A DNA stretch of 64,000 nucleotides from Salirhabdus euzebyi (GCF_014207435.1 NZ_JACHGH010000005.1:62001-126000), one strand, 5' to 3'. Shown: positions 1 through 12,718, numbered from the stretch's first letter. A program made the numbers and translations. The notes: a model not told the origin generated them from the sequence alone.

Positions 1-61
1 GTAAAAAATCTATGCTCAGAATACAGAAGGGTTGACCAAAGTATTAAATTTTTTTTACAAA

Positions 62-1147
62 TCACTCGTTATAGATTTTTTGTACGACTAGATTAAGATG
101 TTTGGACAAATCTATTTCATATGTTTCTTTCACTGCTTTTCCTTGTTCTTCTAAAATGGTCAGTATAGGTCGATCAGAAACTTCATTATTTTGCTTTATG
201 ACAATCCCTTTTCGGCCATCATTTAAAACAATTTTCATTCCGTTTGGATAAACGGCTACGTTCTGCCTAAATAATTCTATGTATTTTTGTTCAAACAACG
301 TTCCACTACCAGTATATAAAATTTCTAATGCCTCATGGGGTAGTCTTTTATCCTGATACACACGTTCTGTCGTCATTGCATCAAACGTATCTGCAACTCC
401 AATAATTTTGGAGAAAATATGTAGTTTGTCACTAGATAAGCCTTCCGGATAACCTGTTCCATTTAAACGCTCATGATGTTCCTTCACACAACGCAGTACC
501 GATTGCGGTATATTTGGAATTAATTTAATCATATCATAGCCGTAAACAGTATGATGCTTAACGATTTCATATTCCTCTTTTGATAATCTATCTGGTTTTA
601 GTAATATCTCTTTTGGAATTTTTAATTTCCCGATATCATGCAGCAATGCTCCTAAACCGAGTTCCTCAAGTTCTTGTTTTGTAAAAGGTAATTCTCTGGC
701 AATCGTTAAAGTATAAATAGTTACATTTAATGAATGGGTAAAGATGGAGTCATCAAAGACAAATACATCCGAGAGTAATGAAACTATATCGTTATTTTGC
801 TTTACAAGCTTGTTCATATCACCGACTACTTGTTTTAATCCCTCTGCAGCTTGTTCAACGATAAATGTGTTTCCATTAATTGGATGATTATATATTGTGT
901 GAAAAGATTCTCTTATGTATTGAACTACCTTATTCTTATGATCTTTCTCTATAAAAGTTTTAGAATCTAAATTTATAGATATATCTTTTGTGATGTAAGC
1001 GTGTTCAATTTCATATTTCATTAACCGATCTAGTAGTTGATTTGTTAAAATTGTCTCTTGATGAAGTAAAAATTGTCCACTAGTACTAAAAAGGGGCCTA
1101 GCAAGCTTATCACCTGGTTTTAACGCTTCTAACGGAACTATTTTCAT
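62..1147 (-). CDS. HD-GYP domain cyclic-di-GMP phosphodiesterase
   Basis: Predicted cytoplasmic phosphodiesterase that hydrolyses the second messenger cyclic-di-GMP. About 361 residues. The N-terminal 130 or so residues have no membrane segment and form an undefined leader domain. The HD-GYP domain follows, with LLHDIGKLKIP near residue 170 and EHHERLNGTGYPEGL near 225, so the HD dyad and the GYP signature are both intact. I chose the ATG at 1147 because an AGGTGA ribosome site precedes it; an in-frame GTG nine bases upstream is possible. It is transcribed alone, upstream of nothing visible in the window. Two other cyclic-di-GMP genes (33620-35901 and 53187-54218) are present. Function is known for the family; the specific signal is not visible. 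Confidence 0.88.
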   Translation of the reverse strand: MKIVPLEALKPGDKLARPLFSTSGQFLLHQETILTNQLLDRLMKYEIEHAYITKDISINLDSKTFIEKDHKNKVVQYIRESFHTIYNHPINGNTFIVEQAAEGLKQVVGDMNKLVKQNNDIVSLLSDVFVFDDSIFTHSLNVTIYTLTIARELPFTKQELEELGLGALLHDIGKLKIPKEILLKPDRLSKEEYEIVKHHTVYGYDMIKLIPNIPQSVLRCVKEHHERLNGTGYPEGLSSDKLHIFSKIIGVADTFDAMTTERVYQDKRLPHEALEILYTGSGTLFEQKYIELFRQNVAVYPNGMKIVLNDGRKGIVIKQNNEVSDRPILTILEEQGKAVKETYEIDLSKHLNLVVQKIYNE

Positions 1148-1258
1148 TACATTCACCTATTCATGGAAAATAATTTTTGTAATTATTATACATTACTTTC
1201 TGAATATTTTACATATATAAACAAATTTTGAATATATTATGTCGAAAAACATATAGAA

Positions 1259-1287
1259 GACCTGCTCTTATAGAGACAGGCCTTTAT
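1259..1287 (-). terminator. weak terminator-like hairpin after yunC
   Basis: Imperfect hairpin (arms around AGGCCTGTCTC and GAGCAGGTCTT) just past the yunC stop. The following T run is short, so termination is uncertain. Confidence 0.35.
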
Positions 1288-1309
1288 GTTACTCGTATTT
1301 TTCTGTGTA

Positions 1310-1612
1310 TTAAAGGCGTAAAAGAGCGTCCTTACAACTCATGCCTTCTTCCCAACCATATTTTTCTTTTGATGTGGTAGTAACCTTATCAAGAGGCGCT
1401 TCCAGAAGGTCTTCAATTGTTTTAACACCTACAGCTCTTCCTGCAACAATTTGTCTTTCATATAGTTTATCACTTAATAAATCCACATCAAGAGCACCAC
1501 ACATTATATAACCAACTTCATTGGACACCACCATTAAATTTGTTTTCGGTAGCTTTACCTGAACTGCAGTGAAAGGCTTATCGTTAATCCATAAAGGTTC
1601 TACTGTAACCAC
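1310..1612 (-). CDS. yunC: YunC family protein (DUF1805)
   Basis: Small conserved protein of about 100 residues, recognised as the DUF1805/YunC family by the run PFTAVQVKLPKTN, the GYIMCGALDVD segment and the AGRAVGVKTIEDLL segment. No catalytic function is established for the family. The longest ORF starts at a TTG at 1636, but the family begins two residues before the VEPLWIN stretch. The GTG at 1610-1612, preceded by AAGGGAG about nine bases upstream, is therefore the better start. Its neighbour yunD lies 47 bases upstream on the same strand, the same order as in B. subtilis. Confidence 0.85.
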   Translation of the reverse strand: MVTVEPLWINDKPFTAVQVKLPKTNLMVVSNEVGYIMCGALDVDLLSDKLYERQIVAGRAVGVKTIEDLLEAPLDKVTTTSKEKYGWEEGMSCKDALLRL

Positions 1613-1659
1613 TTCTTCACGCTCCCTTCCATACAATGTATGAGTAAGAGAGCAAAACG

Positions 1660-3060
1660 TTAACCTAATTTACTTAATTTTTTTACGGTTTCAGACAACA
1701 CATCCCGTATAAACTCAGGCATGAAATATTCTTTTTCCTTAGAAGCAGCAATTCCAGGAAGTAACTTTCCGAACGTAAACATATCTGCTGTTGCAACCTC
1801 ATATTCCTTGTCTTCATCTACTGGCTTTCCATTTATCCATACCTCTTTCACAAATACATGGTTGTCTTCACCATAATGAACATGAACATCAATATTTGAA
1901 AATATCATTTTCCCAATTTGCTTTCCTCTAAATCCAAAACCCTTTAACTCGAATTCAGTAAATCGTTTGGAAAGGCCCATTCTTATTGCTTCTAAAATTA
2001 ACTCTCCTGATATTCTCACCTTACAAGGATTAATTGGATGAGGACATATTCGGTGCAAATCCCCTTTTGAAACAACACCGGCTTTTAATCCATCTAGCAA
2101 TATCCCCGCATTAAGCATGGCACAATCAGCTTTTGTCCATGTCTGTAAGGTTTGGACTAAGGTTTTCATTAATACTGTTTCTTCAAACGAGTCCACTTCA
2201 TAATCTTTTTTCAGTGTACCAACTGGTTCATTAAGTAACTCCGTTGCTTTATCGTTATAATCATCTAATAATTTTACTGTATGAAGATGATCGGAATCAT
2301 CTGCCAGTTCATCGGCAACAGCAACCTTCCTAATTAACCTTTTTAAATGGTGGTCCCACGTTAGCTGAATTTTCCCAACATGAAATCCATACTTCCCAAC
2401 AGCTGTGAGTAACGTATTGTTAATTACATTTCCTTCTTTAAATAGATGGTGTGTATGACCACCGATTATCACATCAATTCCAGCGTAATGATTACTAATA
2501 TATTCATCATCGTTGATACCTAAATGAGATAGGAGCAACACGATATCACTTTTCTCTTTCAGTTCCGGTAGTAATTGATCCAATATGGTGTAAGGTGATT
2601 CAGCTTTCCATCCAAGTTGTTCATAAAATAAGTGAAAAGGAGCAGTCAATCCTATTACACCTATCTTAATCCCACTCCTTGTCGTTATAATTGTATACGG
2701 CTTAAGCCATGATGGAGCGACTTTATCCTTAGTTCCAATATTTCCACAGACTACCTCAAAATTTGCTTTATCATAGAGTTCATACAAATTATCTGGTGGT
2801 AAGGTAATACCTTCATTATTTCCCACAGTAACAACATCATATTTAGCTTCATTTAGAAAATCTATATTCACTTTACCTAAATAAGCCTCTGTAATTGGAT
2901 GCACACGATCTAAATGATCCCCATTATCAATTAAGTAGTATTGGTCGCCTTCTTGCTTATGGATAGCTGATTTTTTTTCTAAATAATTAGCAATTTTAGG
3001 CCAGTTTTCAAAATGACTATGTAAATCACTCGTAAAGTAAAGAAAAATATTTTCCTTCAT
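1660..3060 (-). CDS. yunD: YunD-like metallophosphatase / 5'-nucleotidase family protein
   Basis: Two-domain enzyme of the UshA/5'-nucleotidase family, 466 residues. The N-terminal calcineurin-type metallophosphatase domain shows the metal-binding motifs SDLHSH near residue 11, NGDHLDR near 46, GNNEG near 81 and GGHTHH near 200. The C-terminal half resembles the 5'-nucleotidase C domain (NAGILLDGLKAGVVSKGDL and ATADMFTFG). There is no signal peptide, so unlike classical UshA it should be cytoplasmic. Substrate is not evident from sequence; a nucleotide or nucleotide-sugar is the family expectation. The ATG start has AAGGAGA nine bases upstream. It sits between yunE-like and yunC genes and is probably cotranscribed with them. 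Confidence 0.87.
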   Translation of the reverse strand: MKENIFLYFTSDLHSHFENWPKIANYLEKKSAIHKQEGDQYYLIDNGDHLDRVHPITEAYLGKVNIDFLNEAKYDVVTVGNNEGITLPPDNLYELYDKANFEVVCGNIGTKDKVAPSWLKPYTIITTRSGIKIGVIGLTAPFHLFYEQLGWKAESPYTILDQLLPELKEKSDIVLLLSHLGINDDEYISNHYAGIDVIIGGHTHHLFKEGNVINNTLLTAVGKYGFHVGKIQLTWDHHLKRLIRKVAVADELADDSDHLHTVKLLDDYNDKATELLNEPVGTLKKDYEVDSFEETVLMKTLVQTLQTWTKADCAMLNAGILLDGLKAGVVSKGDLHRICPHPINPCKVRISGELILEAIRMGLSKRFTEFELKGFGFRGKQIGKMIFSNIDVHVHYGEDNHVFVKEVWINGKPVDEDKEYEVATADMFTFGKLLPGIAASKEKEYFMPEFIRDVLSETVKKLSKLG

Positions 3061-3074
3061 GTAATCGATTCTCC

Positions 3075-3896
3075 TTAGAACAAGCCTTCCAAAATTAATT
3101 GAATGCCAATCAGTATAATTAGGATTCGTAAAACTAATTCAATCGTTCCACTTTTTAGTTTTTGACTTACCTTTGCTCCAATTGTCCCACCTATCCAAGC
3201 AGCAGGTATGAAATATAATGCATACTCCCAATGAATATGACCTAATCCAATATGAGCTACCGAGCTAAAACTACTCGATACAAAAATCATAAACATAGAA
3301 GTTGGAGCAGCTATGTGTGGTGGAAAACCAAACAATAAAATCATTGCTGGTACCATAAGGGAACCACCACCTATACCGAACAATCCTGAACATGTCCCAA
3401 CGACAAATGCAATGGATAAAGCGATGGGGACAGAAAAAGTATAGTGGTGCACTTCTCCTCTAAACGCAAAGGTTCTCTTGAATCCTCTTTCATTTTTGAT
3501 TAATTTACTTGAAGAAATTCTTTTTCGAACAAAAAACATCGCGCTAATAAAAAGCATTAACATACCAAAGTATAATTGGAACCCCTCTGTTTCTACAAAC
3601 TTATTCATCCATACTCCGATTAAAGAACCAGGGATACTCCCAATTAAAAAAATACTACCGCTTTTTACATCAATTCGTTTATATTTTAAGTAAGCAAAAG
3701 TTGATGATAAACCTGTGAAAATCATGACTAACAGCGACATTCCTACAATTGCCTGGGGCGTTGCCCATTCAAAGCCAAGCATATTATGTTGCAAAAGCAA
3801 AATACTTGGGACAAAAATGATGCCTCCACCAAGTCCTGCTATACTTCCAAGAAATGCAGAAGAAAATCCGATTATAATCATTAATATAAAAATCAT
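3075..3896 (-). CDS. yunE: TauE/SafE family sulfite/anion exporter (YunE-like)
   Basis: Integral membrane protein of 273 residues with about eight hydrophobic segments in two repeats. Each half begins with a glycine-rich TauE/SafE signature: GSIAGLGGGIIFVPSILL near residue 17 and GTCSGLFGIGGGSLMVPAM near 167. The family exports sulfite, sulfoacetate or related organosulfur anions; the substrate here is not determined. It ends 15 bases before yunD and is likely cotranscribed. The ribosome site upstream of 3896 is poor (TTGAG), so a slightly later start is possible. Confidence 0.85.
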   Translation of the reverse strand: MIFILMIIIGFSSAFLGSIAGLGGGIIFVPSILLLQHNMLGFEWATPQAIVGMSLLVMIFTGLSSTFAYLKYKRIDVKSGSIFLIGSIPGSLIGVWMNKFVETEGFQLYFGMLMLFISAMFFVRKRISSSKLIKNERGFKRTFAFRGEVHHYTFSVPIALSIAFVVGTCSGLFGIGGGSLMVPAMILLFGFPPHIAAPTSMFMIFVSSSFSSVAHIGLGHIHWEYALYFIPAAWIGGTIGAKVSQKLKSGTIELVLRILIILIGIQLILEGLF

Positions 3897-4114
3897 TGCA
3901 GCTCAACTATCTTTCTTTTTTTATATTTCTTATATTATTTCACATTTACTATGGAAAATTAAAGTAAACATTCTCAACATGCCATACTTTCTTAGTGAGC
4001 ATTTCTTCCATCACCCTTAAAATAAACGTTAGGGCACATAATGAACGCATGAAAGATATTTATTCGTTACGTTGAGGCTCCTACCTTTAGGACAACCATC
4101 TTTTAAAAATAGAC

Positions 4115-4148
4115 AAAAAAAACCCGTTTCTTTACCAGAAACGGGTTC
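4115..4148 (-). terminator. terminator of the suf operon
   Basis: Strong hairpin with perfect arms GGAACCCGTTTCT-like and its complement (AACCCGTTTC/GAAACGGGTT), followed on the minus strand by a long T run. It lies just past the sufB stop codon. Confidence 0.85.
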
Positions 4149-4155
4149 CTCTTTA

Positions 4156-5553
4156 TTATCCGATTGAACCTTCCATTTCGAACTTGATTAGTCGGTTCAT
4201 TTCAACAGCATATTCCATTGGTAATTCTTTTGTAAATGGTTCAATAAAGCCCATAACGATCATTTCTGTTGCTTCTTCCTCAGAAATACCACGACTCATT
4301 AAATAGAACAATTGCTCTTCAGATACTTTAGAAACTTTTGCTTCATGTTCTAAAGAAATGTTATCGTTTAATATTTCATTGTAAGGAATCGTATCAGATG
4401 TAGACTCATTATCCATAATTAATGTGTCACACTCGATATTAGCACGAGCGCCTGATGCCTTTTTACCAAAGTGTACAATACCACGGTATGTTACTTTACC
4501 ACCATGTTTAGAAATAGATTTTGAAACGATAGTGGAAGAAGTGTTAGGTGCTAAATGCAACATTTTTGCACCAGCATCCTGATGTTGTCCTTTACCAGCT
4601 AGTGCGATAGACAATGTCATTCCACGTGCGCCTTCCCCTTTAAGGAAGATTGCAGGATATTTCATTGTTAATTTTGAACCGATATTTCCATCAATCCATT
4701 CCATTGTGGCATTTTCATGGCACTCCGCACGTTTTGTCACTAGGTTATAAACATTGTTCGCCCAGTTTTGAATGGTTGTGTATCGACAGTAGCCATCTTT
4801 CTTTACAAAGATTTCTACAACCGCACTGTGCAGAGAGTTAGTTGTATATACTGGAGCTGTACAACCTTCCACATAGTGTACAGATGCACCTTCATCAACA
4901 ATAATAAGTGTACGTTCAAACTGTCCCATATTCTCTGAATTAATACGGAAATACGCTTGAAGTGGTGTATCTACTTTTACACCTTTTGGTACGTATATAA
5001 ATGATCCACCAGACCATACTGCAGAGTTTAACGCAGAAAATTTATTATCAGATGGTGGAATCAATTTACCGAAATATTCCTTGAAGAGATCTTCGTTTTC
5101 CTTAAGTGCTGTGTCGGTATCTTTAAACACAATTCCCATTTCCTGAAGATCTTCTTTCATGTTGTGGTAAACTACTTCAGATTCATACTGAGCAGATACA
5201 CCTGCTAAATATTTCTGTTCCGCTTCAGGAATACCTAATTTATCAAAAGTACGTTTGATTTCTTCAGGTACTTCATCCCAAGAGCGCTCAGACTTTTCAG
5301 ATGGTTTTACGTAGTACGTAATATCATCGAAATTTAATTCAGCTAAATCGCCACCCCACTGTGGCATTGGTTTTTTATAAAATTGCTCGAGTGATTTTAA
5401 ACGGAACTCAAGCATCCATTCTGGTTCTTCTTTCATTTTAGAAATTTCTCTAACGATATTTTCCGTTAAACCACGTTCTGTACGGAAAATGGAAATATCA
5501 CGGTCAGAGAAACCATACTTGTAATCACCAATTTCCGGTGCTTTCTTAGCCAT
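4156..5553 (-). CDS. sufB: Fe-S cluster scaffold protein SufB
   Basis: SufB, 465 residues, the normal length. It is the core scaffold of the SUF system: with SufD and the ATPase SufC it assembles iron-sulfur clusters in the cytoplasm and passes them to target proteins. Recognised by family blocks such as [35 protein letters not shown]-like [14 protein letters not shown] and the C-terminal [17 protein letters not shown] repeat shared with SufD. The start has AAAAGGAGGT in front. It is the last gene of sufCDSUB and is followed by a strong terminator. Confidence 0.97.
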   Translation of the reverse strand: MAKKAPEIGDYKYGFSDRDISIFRTERGLTENIVREISKMKEEPEWMLEFRLKSLEQFYKKPMPQWGGDLAELNFDDITYYVKPSEKSERSWDEVPEEIKRTFDKLGIPEAEQKYLAGVSAQYESEVVYHNMKEDLQEMGIVFKDTDTALKENEDLFKEYFGKLIPPSDNKFSALNSAVWSGGSFIYVPKGVKVDTPLQAYFRINSENMGQFERTLIIVDEGASVHYVEGCTAPVYTTNSLHSAVVEIFVKKDGYCRYTTIQNWANNVYNLVTKRAECHENATMEWIDGNIGSKLTMKYPAIFLKGEGARGMTLSIALAGKGQHQDAGAKMLHLAPNTSSTIVSKSISKHGGKVTYRGIVHFGKKASGARANIECDTLIMDNESTSDTIPYNEILNDNISLEHEAKVSKVSEEQLFYLMSRGISEEEATEMIVMGFIEPFTKELPMEYAVEMNRLIKFEMEGSIG

Positions 5554-5613
5554 TTAAATACCTCCTTTTGATTAAAAGCAAAAATCTGCACATAGCGTAA
5601 GAGAAAAATTAAA

Positions 5614-8574
<2,961 letters not shown>

Positions 8575-8592
8575 GATACCCCTCCTAATCGA

Positions 8593-9378
8593 TTACGCTT
8601 CTTGACCTACAGTCTCGTCTTCAATTCCTAATTCTTCTTTAATCCACTCGTAACCTTCTGCTTCTAAGCGTTCTGCTAATTCAGGTCCACCTGATTTTAC
8701 AACGCGACCTTGCATCATAACATGTACTTTGTCTGGAGTAATGTATTCAAGTAGGCGTTGATAGTGCGTAATGATTAAGCAACCAAAACCGTCGTTACGC
8801 ATTTTGTTAATACCTTTTGATACAACTTTTAATGCATCAATATCAAGTCCAGAGTCAATTTCATCTAGAATACCAATAGCTGGTTTTAATAGCATAAGTT
8901 GTAAAATTTCATTACGTTTCTTTTCCCCACCAGAGAAACCTTCATTTAAATAACGTTGTGCCATGTTTTTATCCATTTCAAGATAATCCATCGCAGCATC
9001 CATTTCTTTAATGAATTGCATTAAAGGAATTTCATTACCTTCACCACGTAATGCATTAATAGAAGAGCGAAGGAAATCTGAATTTGTCACACCACTAATT
9101 TCACTCGGGTATTGCATAGCAAGGAACAAACCTGCTTGCGCACGTTCGTCAACTTCCATTTCCAATACATCTTCCCCATTTAAAAGGACTGAACCTTTTG
9201 TTATTTCATATTTAGGGTGACCCATGATTGCAGAAGCTAACGTAGATTTACCAGTTCCGTTCGGTCCCATAACTGCATGGAATTCACCAGTGTTAATAGT
9301 AAGATTAACACCTTTTAATATTTCTTTACCTTCAATTTCGACATGAAGATCTTTGATTACTAATGTTGATGCTGCCAT
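8593..9378 (-). CDS. sufC: Fe-S assembly ABC-type ATPase SufC
   Basis: Soluble ABC-type ATPase of the SUF complex, 261 residues. Walker A is GPNGTGKST, the signature is EGFSGGEKKRNEI and Walker B is IGILDEIDSGLD; the GEKKR form of the signature is diagnostic of SufC. The longest ORF starts at 9393, but the ATG at 9376-9378 has GGAGGT (9386-9391) seven bases upstream and gives the usual MAASTLVIKDL. First gene of sufCDSUB. An A/T-rich leader upstream holds TAGTTT-AATTA-AAACTA (9415-9431), an inverted repeat of unknown role. Confidence 0.96.
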   Translation of the reverse strand: MAASTLVIKDLHVEIEGKEILKGVNLTINTGEFHAVMGPNGTGKSTLASAIMGHPKYEITKGSVLLNGEDVLEMEVDERAQAGLFLAMQYPSEISGVTNSDFLRSSINALRGEGNEIPLMQFIKEMDAAMDYLEMDKNMAQRYLNEGFSGGEKKRNEILQLMLLKPAIGILDEIDSGLDIDALKVVSKGINKMRNDGFGCLIITHYQRLLEYITPDKVHVMMQGRVVKSGGPELAERLEAEGYEWIKEELGIEDETVGQEA

Positions 9379-9414
9379 TAAAGATACCTCCAATAATTTA
9401 ATAAATTTAATTTA

Positions 9415-9431
9415 TAGTTTAATTAAAACTA
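9415..9431. promoter_or_regulatory. small inverted repeat upstream of sufC
   Basis: TAGTTT and AAACTA, separated by five bases, lie 37 bases upstream of the sufC start, with two copies of ATTCTCATT just beyond. It could be an operator, but no known family is recognised. Confidence 0.25.
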
Positions 9432-9578
9432 TTCTCATTCTATTCTCATTACAATCTTATAACATTTAGTATCTATAATCAACAAATACCCCTTGATTTA
9501 AGAACGTGTAATCATAGTGTTGCCTAATAAAATTGTGTAATTAAATTTTATCACTTTTCTACTGAGTTTTTTCCTAAA

Positions 9579-9623
9579 AAAACAGAAAGGTGACTGCAAA
9601 AAATACAGTCACCTTTCTGTTCT
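9579..9623 (-). terminator. strong terminator after the small gene
   Basis: Perfect 16-bp arms (AACAGAAAGGTGACTG and its complement) around a nine-base A/T loop, followed by seven T on the minus strand. It lies eight bases after the stop of the small gene at 9632-9820. Confidence 0.85.
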
Positions 9624-9631
9624 ATAGATCA

Positions 9632-9820
9632 TTATTTAAACAACTGTCTATCAACTTCTGCAGTTATTTGTCGACTTTTCTGATATTCTTTTTCTCTACG
9701 TTTTTCCACTTCTAAACGTTTTTCTAATTTACGGCTATACTCTTTATAGCCAATTCCATGTGATTGTTGCATAGCTTTTTCCATTTCACCCGTATAGTTT
9801 AAAGCCAAATGGTCAGAAAT
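9632..9820 (-). CDS. small highly charged protein, possible ATT start
   Basis: Short reading frame of up to 62 residues, lysine-, arginine- and glutamate-rich, likely helical (segments such as EYSRKLEKRLEVEKRREKEY). I do not recognise a family. It has its own strong terminator. There is no ATG, GTG or TTG at a good distance from the only ribosome site, GAAAGGATG at about 9829-9837. The codon at the right spacing is ATT (9818-9820), giving a protein beginning (M)SDHLALNYTG. An ATG further in (9782-9784) gives 50 residues but has no ribosome site; a TTG at 9806-9808 also lacks one. The frame may therefore use ATT as infC does, or the start may be wrong. Confidence 0.55.
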   Translation of the reverse strand: MSDHLALNYTGEMEKAMQQSHGIGYKEYSRKLEKRLEVEKRREKEYQKSRQITAEVDRQLFK

Positions 9821-9907
9821 GACGAAATCATCCTTTCTTTATTACTACGATATATATTGTAGCATCGTTATTAAGTTTTCGACAAAAGCTATATGTTGAT
9901 ACATGTA

Positions 9908-9958
9908 AACAATAAAAGGGATCTAACCGGAATGAAGTCGGTTAAATCCCTTTTATTT
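9908..9958 (-). terminator. terminator of metNPQ
   Basis: Hairpin with arms AAAAGGGAT.TAACCG and CGGTTAAATCCCTTTT lying about 60 bases past the metQ stop. T-rich on the minus strand after the stem. Confidence 0.75.
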
Positions 9959-10019
9959 ATTAATAATACGATTTACTTCTTATTTCTTTACATTACTATA
10001 TATTTAAAAAATTGGGGGC

Positions 10020-10901
10020 TTATTCATTAACTGGCACAATTGCACCGCTATACTCTTCTTCCATAAATGTTTGAATTTCCTCAGAACGAAGAACTTCCAA
10101 TAATGCTAACAACGCTTCATTATTTTCGTTTCCTGTTTTTGTAACAAGTAGGTTTGCATATGGTGATTCAGGACCTTCTAAGATTAGAGCATCTTCAGTT
10201 GGAAGTAATCCTGCTTCAATTGCATAATTTGTATTAATGGCTACTAAAGTGTCTTCTTCACGGTTGTAGTATTCCGGTAAAAAGCCTGGATCATAGCTAG
10301 GATCGAACTCTAGGTTTTTTGGATTTTCTACAATATCATCTAATAGAGCTTCCGTCGGCTCAACACCATCAGCAATTGTAATAAGACCTTCACGCTCAAA
10401 CAGCGCTAAAATACGACCGTGATCCGGTTCTGAGTTACTTAAAAGAACAGCAGTACCATCTGGAATTTCATCTACACTCGTAATGTTTTTAGAATAAATT
10501 CCGATAGGCTCAATGTGAACACCACCTAAGCTAACAAAATCATAACCGAAGTCTGCTACTTGTTGATTTAAGTAAGGTGTATGCTGGAAATAGTTTGCAT
10601 CTAAACGATCTTCATTCAAATCTTGGTTAGGTAAAATATAGTCTTGGTAAACTTCAATTTGTAATTCAATTCCTTGCTCAGCTAAAATAGGTTTTGCTTT
10701 CTCTAAAACTTCAGAATGAGGAACTGCAGTAGACCCAACAACGATTGTAGTTGCCTCTGTGTTCTCTTCAGCAGCTTCATTATCTTGAGCTTCTCCAGCA
10801 TTTGTATCCGTATCCTTTTGTGTGTCCTCTTCAGCTGTACCACATGCAGCTAATGCGAAAATGAATAGTGCAGTAAATAATAAAGTTAGAATTTTTTTCA
10901 T
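10020..10901 (-). CDS. metQ: methionine-binding lipoprotein MetQ
   Basis: Substrate-binding lipoprotein of the methionine ABC importer, 293 residues. The N-terminus is a lipoprotein signal peptide ending in LAAC (Cys about residue 20), followed by an acidic linker rich in Glu, Asp and Asn. The mature part has the NlpA/MetQ blocks ILPNQDLNEDRLDANYFQHTPYLNQ-like (LDANYFQHTPYLNQQV), IYSKNITSVDEIPDG and SPYANLLV. It delivers D- or L-methionine to MetP on the outer membrane face of the cell. Last gene of metNPQ, controlled by the upstream S-box riboswitch. Confidence 0.95.
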   Translation of the reverse strand: MKKILTLLFTALFIFALAACGTAEEDTQKDTDTNAGEAQDNEAAEENTEATTIVVGSTAVPHSEVLEKAKPILAEQGIELQIEVYQDYILPNQDLNEDRLDANYFQHTPYLNQQVADFGYDFVSLGGVHIEPIGIYSKNITSVDEIPDGTAVLLSNSEPDHGRILALFEREGLITIADGVEPTEALLDDIVENPKNLEFDPSYDPGFLPEYYNREEDTLVAINTNYAIEAGLLPTEDALILEGPESPYANLLVTKTGNENNEALLALLEVLRSEEIQTFMEEEYSGAIVPVNE

Positions 10902-10924
10902 TACGTAAACACTCCTTATGTTTT

Positions 10925-11593
10925 TTATCTTTTATCCATTTTTCTTGAAGTAAAATCACCAATAAACTGAAAAATAAATACAATGAAAACAATTAATATC
11001 GTACAGGCAAATACAACATCAAAATCCCATCTTTGAAACCCTTTTCGATAAGCTAAATCACCTAAACCACCTGCACCTATCGCACCTGCCATCGCAGTGA
11101 AACTAATTAAGGAAATAGCTGTTACAGTTATCCCTGAAATGAGAGCTGGCATGGACTCTGGCAATAAAACTTTCATTATTACATGAGAAGTTTTAGCTCC
11201 CATTGCCTTTGCTGCTTCTAATACTCCTTTATCCACCTCCTTTAAAGCTATTTCAACCATACGAGCATAAAATGGAGAAGCCCCAATAATTAAGGCTGGA
11301 AGTGCTGCTTTTGGACCACGAATGGTTCCCATAATAAAATCTGTAAAGGGAAACAAAAGAAAAATTAGTATGATAAAAGGAATGGCACGAAACACATTAA
11401 CTACAGTTGCTATCACAAAGTTTGTTGCTTTATTTTCCCAAATATTCCCACGATCTGTTAAAAACAATAGCAACCCCAAAATAATTCCAAAAATTAAAGT
11501 CCCTAATACAGAAATTCCTGTCATATACAATGTTTCTTCTGTTGCTGTCCAAAGTTCTTCCATTCGAACATTAGGAAAAAGATTACTCAGCAT
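10925..11593 (-). CDS. metP: methionine ABC transporter permease MetP
   Basis: Membrane permease with about five hydrophobic segments and the EAA loop EAAKAMGAKTSHVIMKVLLPES that contacts MetN. The longest ORF begins at 11614. The ATG at 11591-11593 has GGAGGT at 11602-11607, eight bases upstream, and gives MLSNLFPNVRMEELW, a typical MetI/MetP start of 222 residues. It overlaps the 3' end of metN by 11 bases, so translation is coupled. Confidence 0.94.
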   Translation of the reverse strand: MLSNLFPNVRMEELWTATEETLYMTGISVLGTLIFGIILGLLLFLTDRGNIWENKATNFVIATVVNVFRAIPFIILIFLLFPFTDFIMGTIRGPKAALPALIIGASPFYARMVEIALKEVDKGVLEAAKAMGAKTSHVIMKVLLPESMPALISGITVTAISLISFTAMAGAIGAGGLGDLAYRKGFQRWDFDVVFACTILIVFIVFIFQFIGDFTSRKMDKR

Positions 11594-12611
11594 AGGACTG
11601 TACCTCCACTTCAACAGACGTCTTGGAAATAAAGTTAATGGCTTTTTCTATTTCTTCATTAGTCCCATCTAAATGTACAAATAATGTTCCGTAAGCACCT
11701 TCCTGCGTTTGGGTTATATTACCTTGAAGAATATTTATATTTATATCGAAGGTTTTCGACAATTCACTTATTAAAGCTTGATTTGTTGACTCTCCTACAA
11801 AATGTAAACGAACAACCTTTCCTGATTCATAACTTTTAATAAGGGACTCTATAAATGCTTGATCTTGCTCTGGACCCATTACTTGTTGCACAAAACGCTT
11901 TGTTGTTTTTTCTTTCGGATGCATAAAGACATCAAGCGCATCCCCCTGCTCAATTACTTTTCCTCCTTCCATGACTGCTACACGGTGGCAAATCTTTTGA
12001 ATAACGTGCATTTCATGGGTAATAAGAATAATCGTTAAACCCAATTTATTATTAATATCTACGAGTAGGTCTAAAATATCATCTGTTGTTTGAGGATCAA
12101 GTGCAGATGTTGCTTCATCACAGAGTAGCACATCTGGATCATTTGCAAGTGCTCTAGCGATACCAACCCTTTGTTTTTGACCACCACTTAATTGCGAAGG
12201 ATAATAATTTTCTCTACCACTCAAGCCCACAAGCTTAATAAGCTCTAAGACTTTCTTTTTTCTTTCATCTCTTGGAACACCAGCTATTTCGAGTGGAAAT
12301 GAGATATTTTCCAAGACTGTTCTTGACCATAAAAGGTTAAAGTGTTGAAAAATCATACCTATTTTTTGTCGCTCTTTACGAAGTGAGCGGCTCCCAAGCT
12401 TCGTAATATCCTTACCATTAATCGTTATTTCTCCTTCTGTAGGTTCTTCTAGACGATTGAGCAAACGAATAAAAGTACTTTTTCCGGCACCACTATATCC
12501 AATCACACCGAAAATTTCACCATTTTTTATGTTTAGATTTAAGTGATCAACAGCTTTCACTTCATTATGTTTTGATTTATATATTTTGGATAAGCTTTTT
12601 ATGGAAATCAT
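11583..12611 (-). CDS. metN: methionine ABC transporter ATPase MetN
   Basis: ATPase subunit, 342 residues. Walker A is GYSGAGKST, the signature LSGGQKQRVGIARAL and Walker B VLLCDEATSALDP. The C-terminal 75 residues or so form the NIL domain (VRLHFVGESTNQALISELS...), which binds methionine and causes trans-inhibition in MetN. First gene of metNPQ. The transcript starts upstream of an S-box riboswitch, so the operon should be expressed when S-adenosylmethionine is low. Confidence 0.95.
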   Translation of the reverse strand: MISIKSLSKIYKSKHNEVKAVDHLNLNIKNGEIFGVIGYSGAGKSTFIRLLNRLEEPTEGEITINGKDITKLGSRSLRKERQKIGMIFQHFNLLWSRTVLENISFPLEIAGVPRDERKKKVLELIKLVGLSGRENYYPSQLSGGQKQRVGIARALANDPDVLLCDEATSALDPQTTDDILDLLVDINNKLGLTIILITHEMHVIQKICHRVAVMEGGKVIEQGDALDVFMHPKEKTTKRFVQQVMGPEQDQAFIESLIKSYESGKVVRLHFVGESTNQALISELSKTFDININILQGNITQTQEGAYGTLFVHLDGTNEEIEKAINFISKTSVEVEVQSYAE

Positions 12612-12718
12612 TTTTTAACCTCCCTCACTATGAACACTTATCATACATTTTGCTACATACACTCGTAGTATTACTTTCTTTGTTCAGTTTATTAGTTCTA
12701 ATTCTTCTTCAATAAGAA

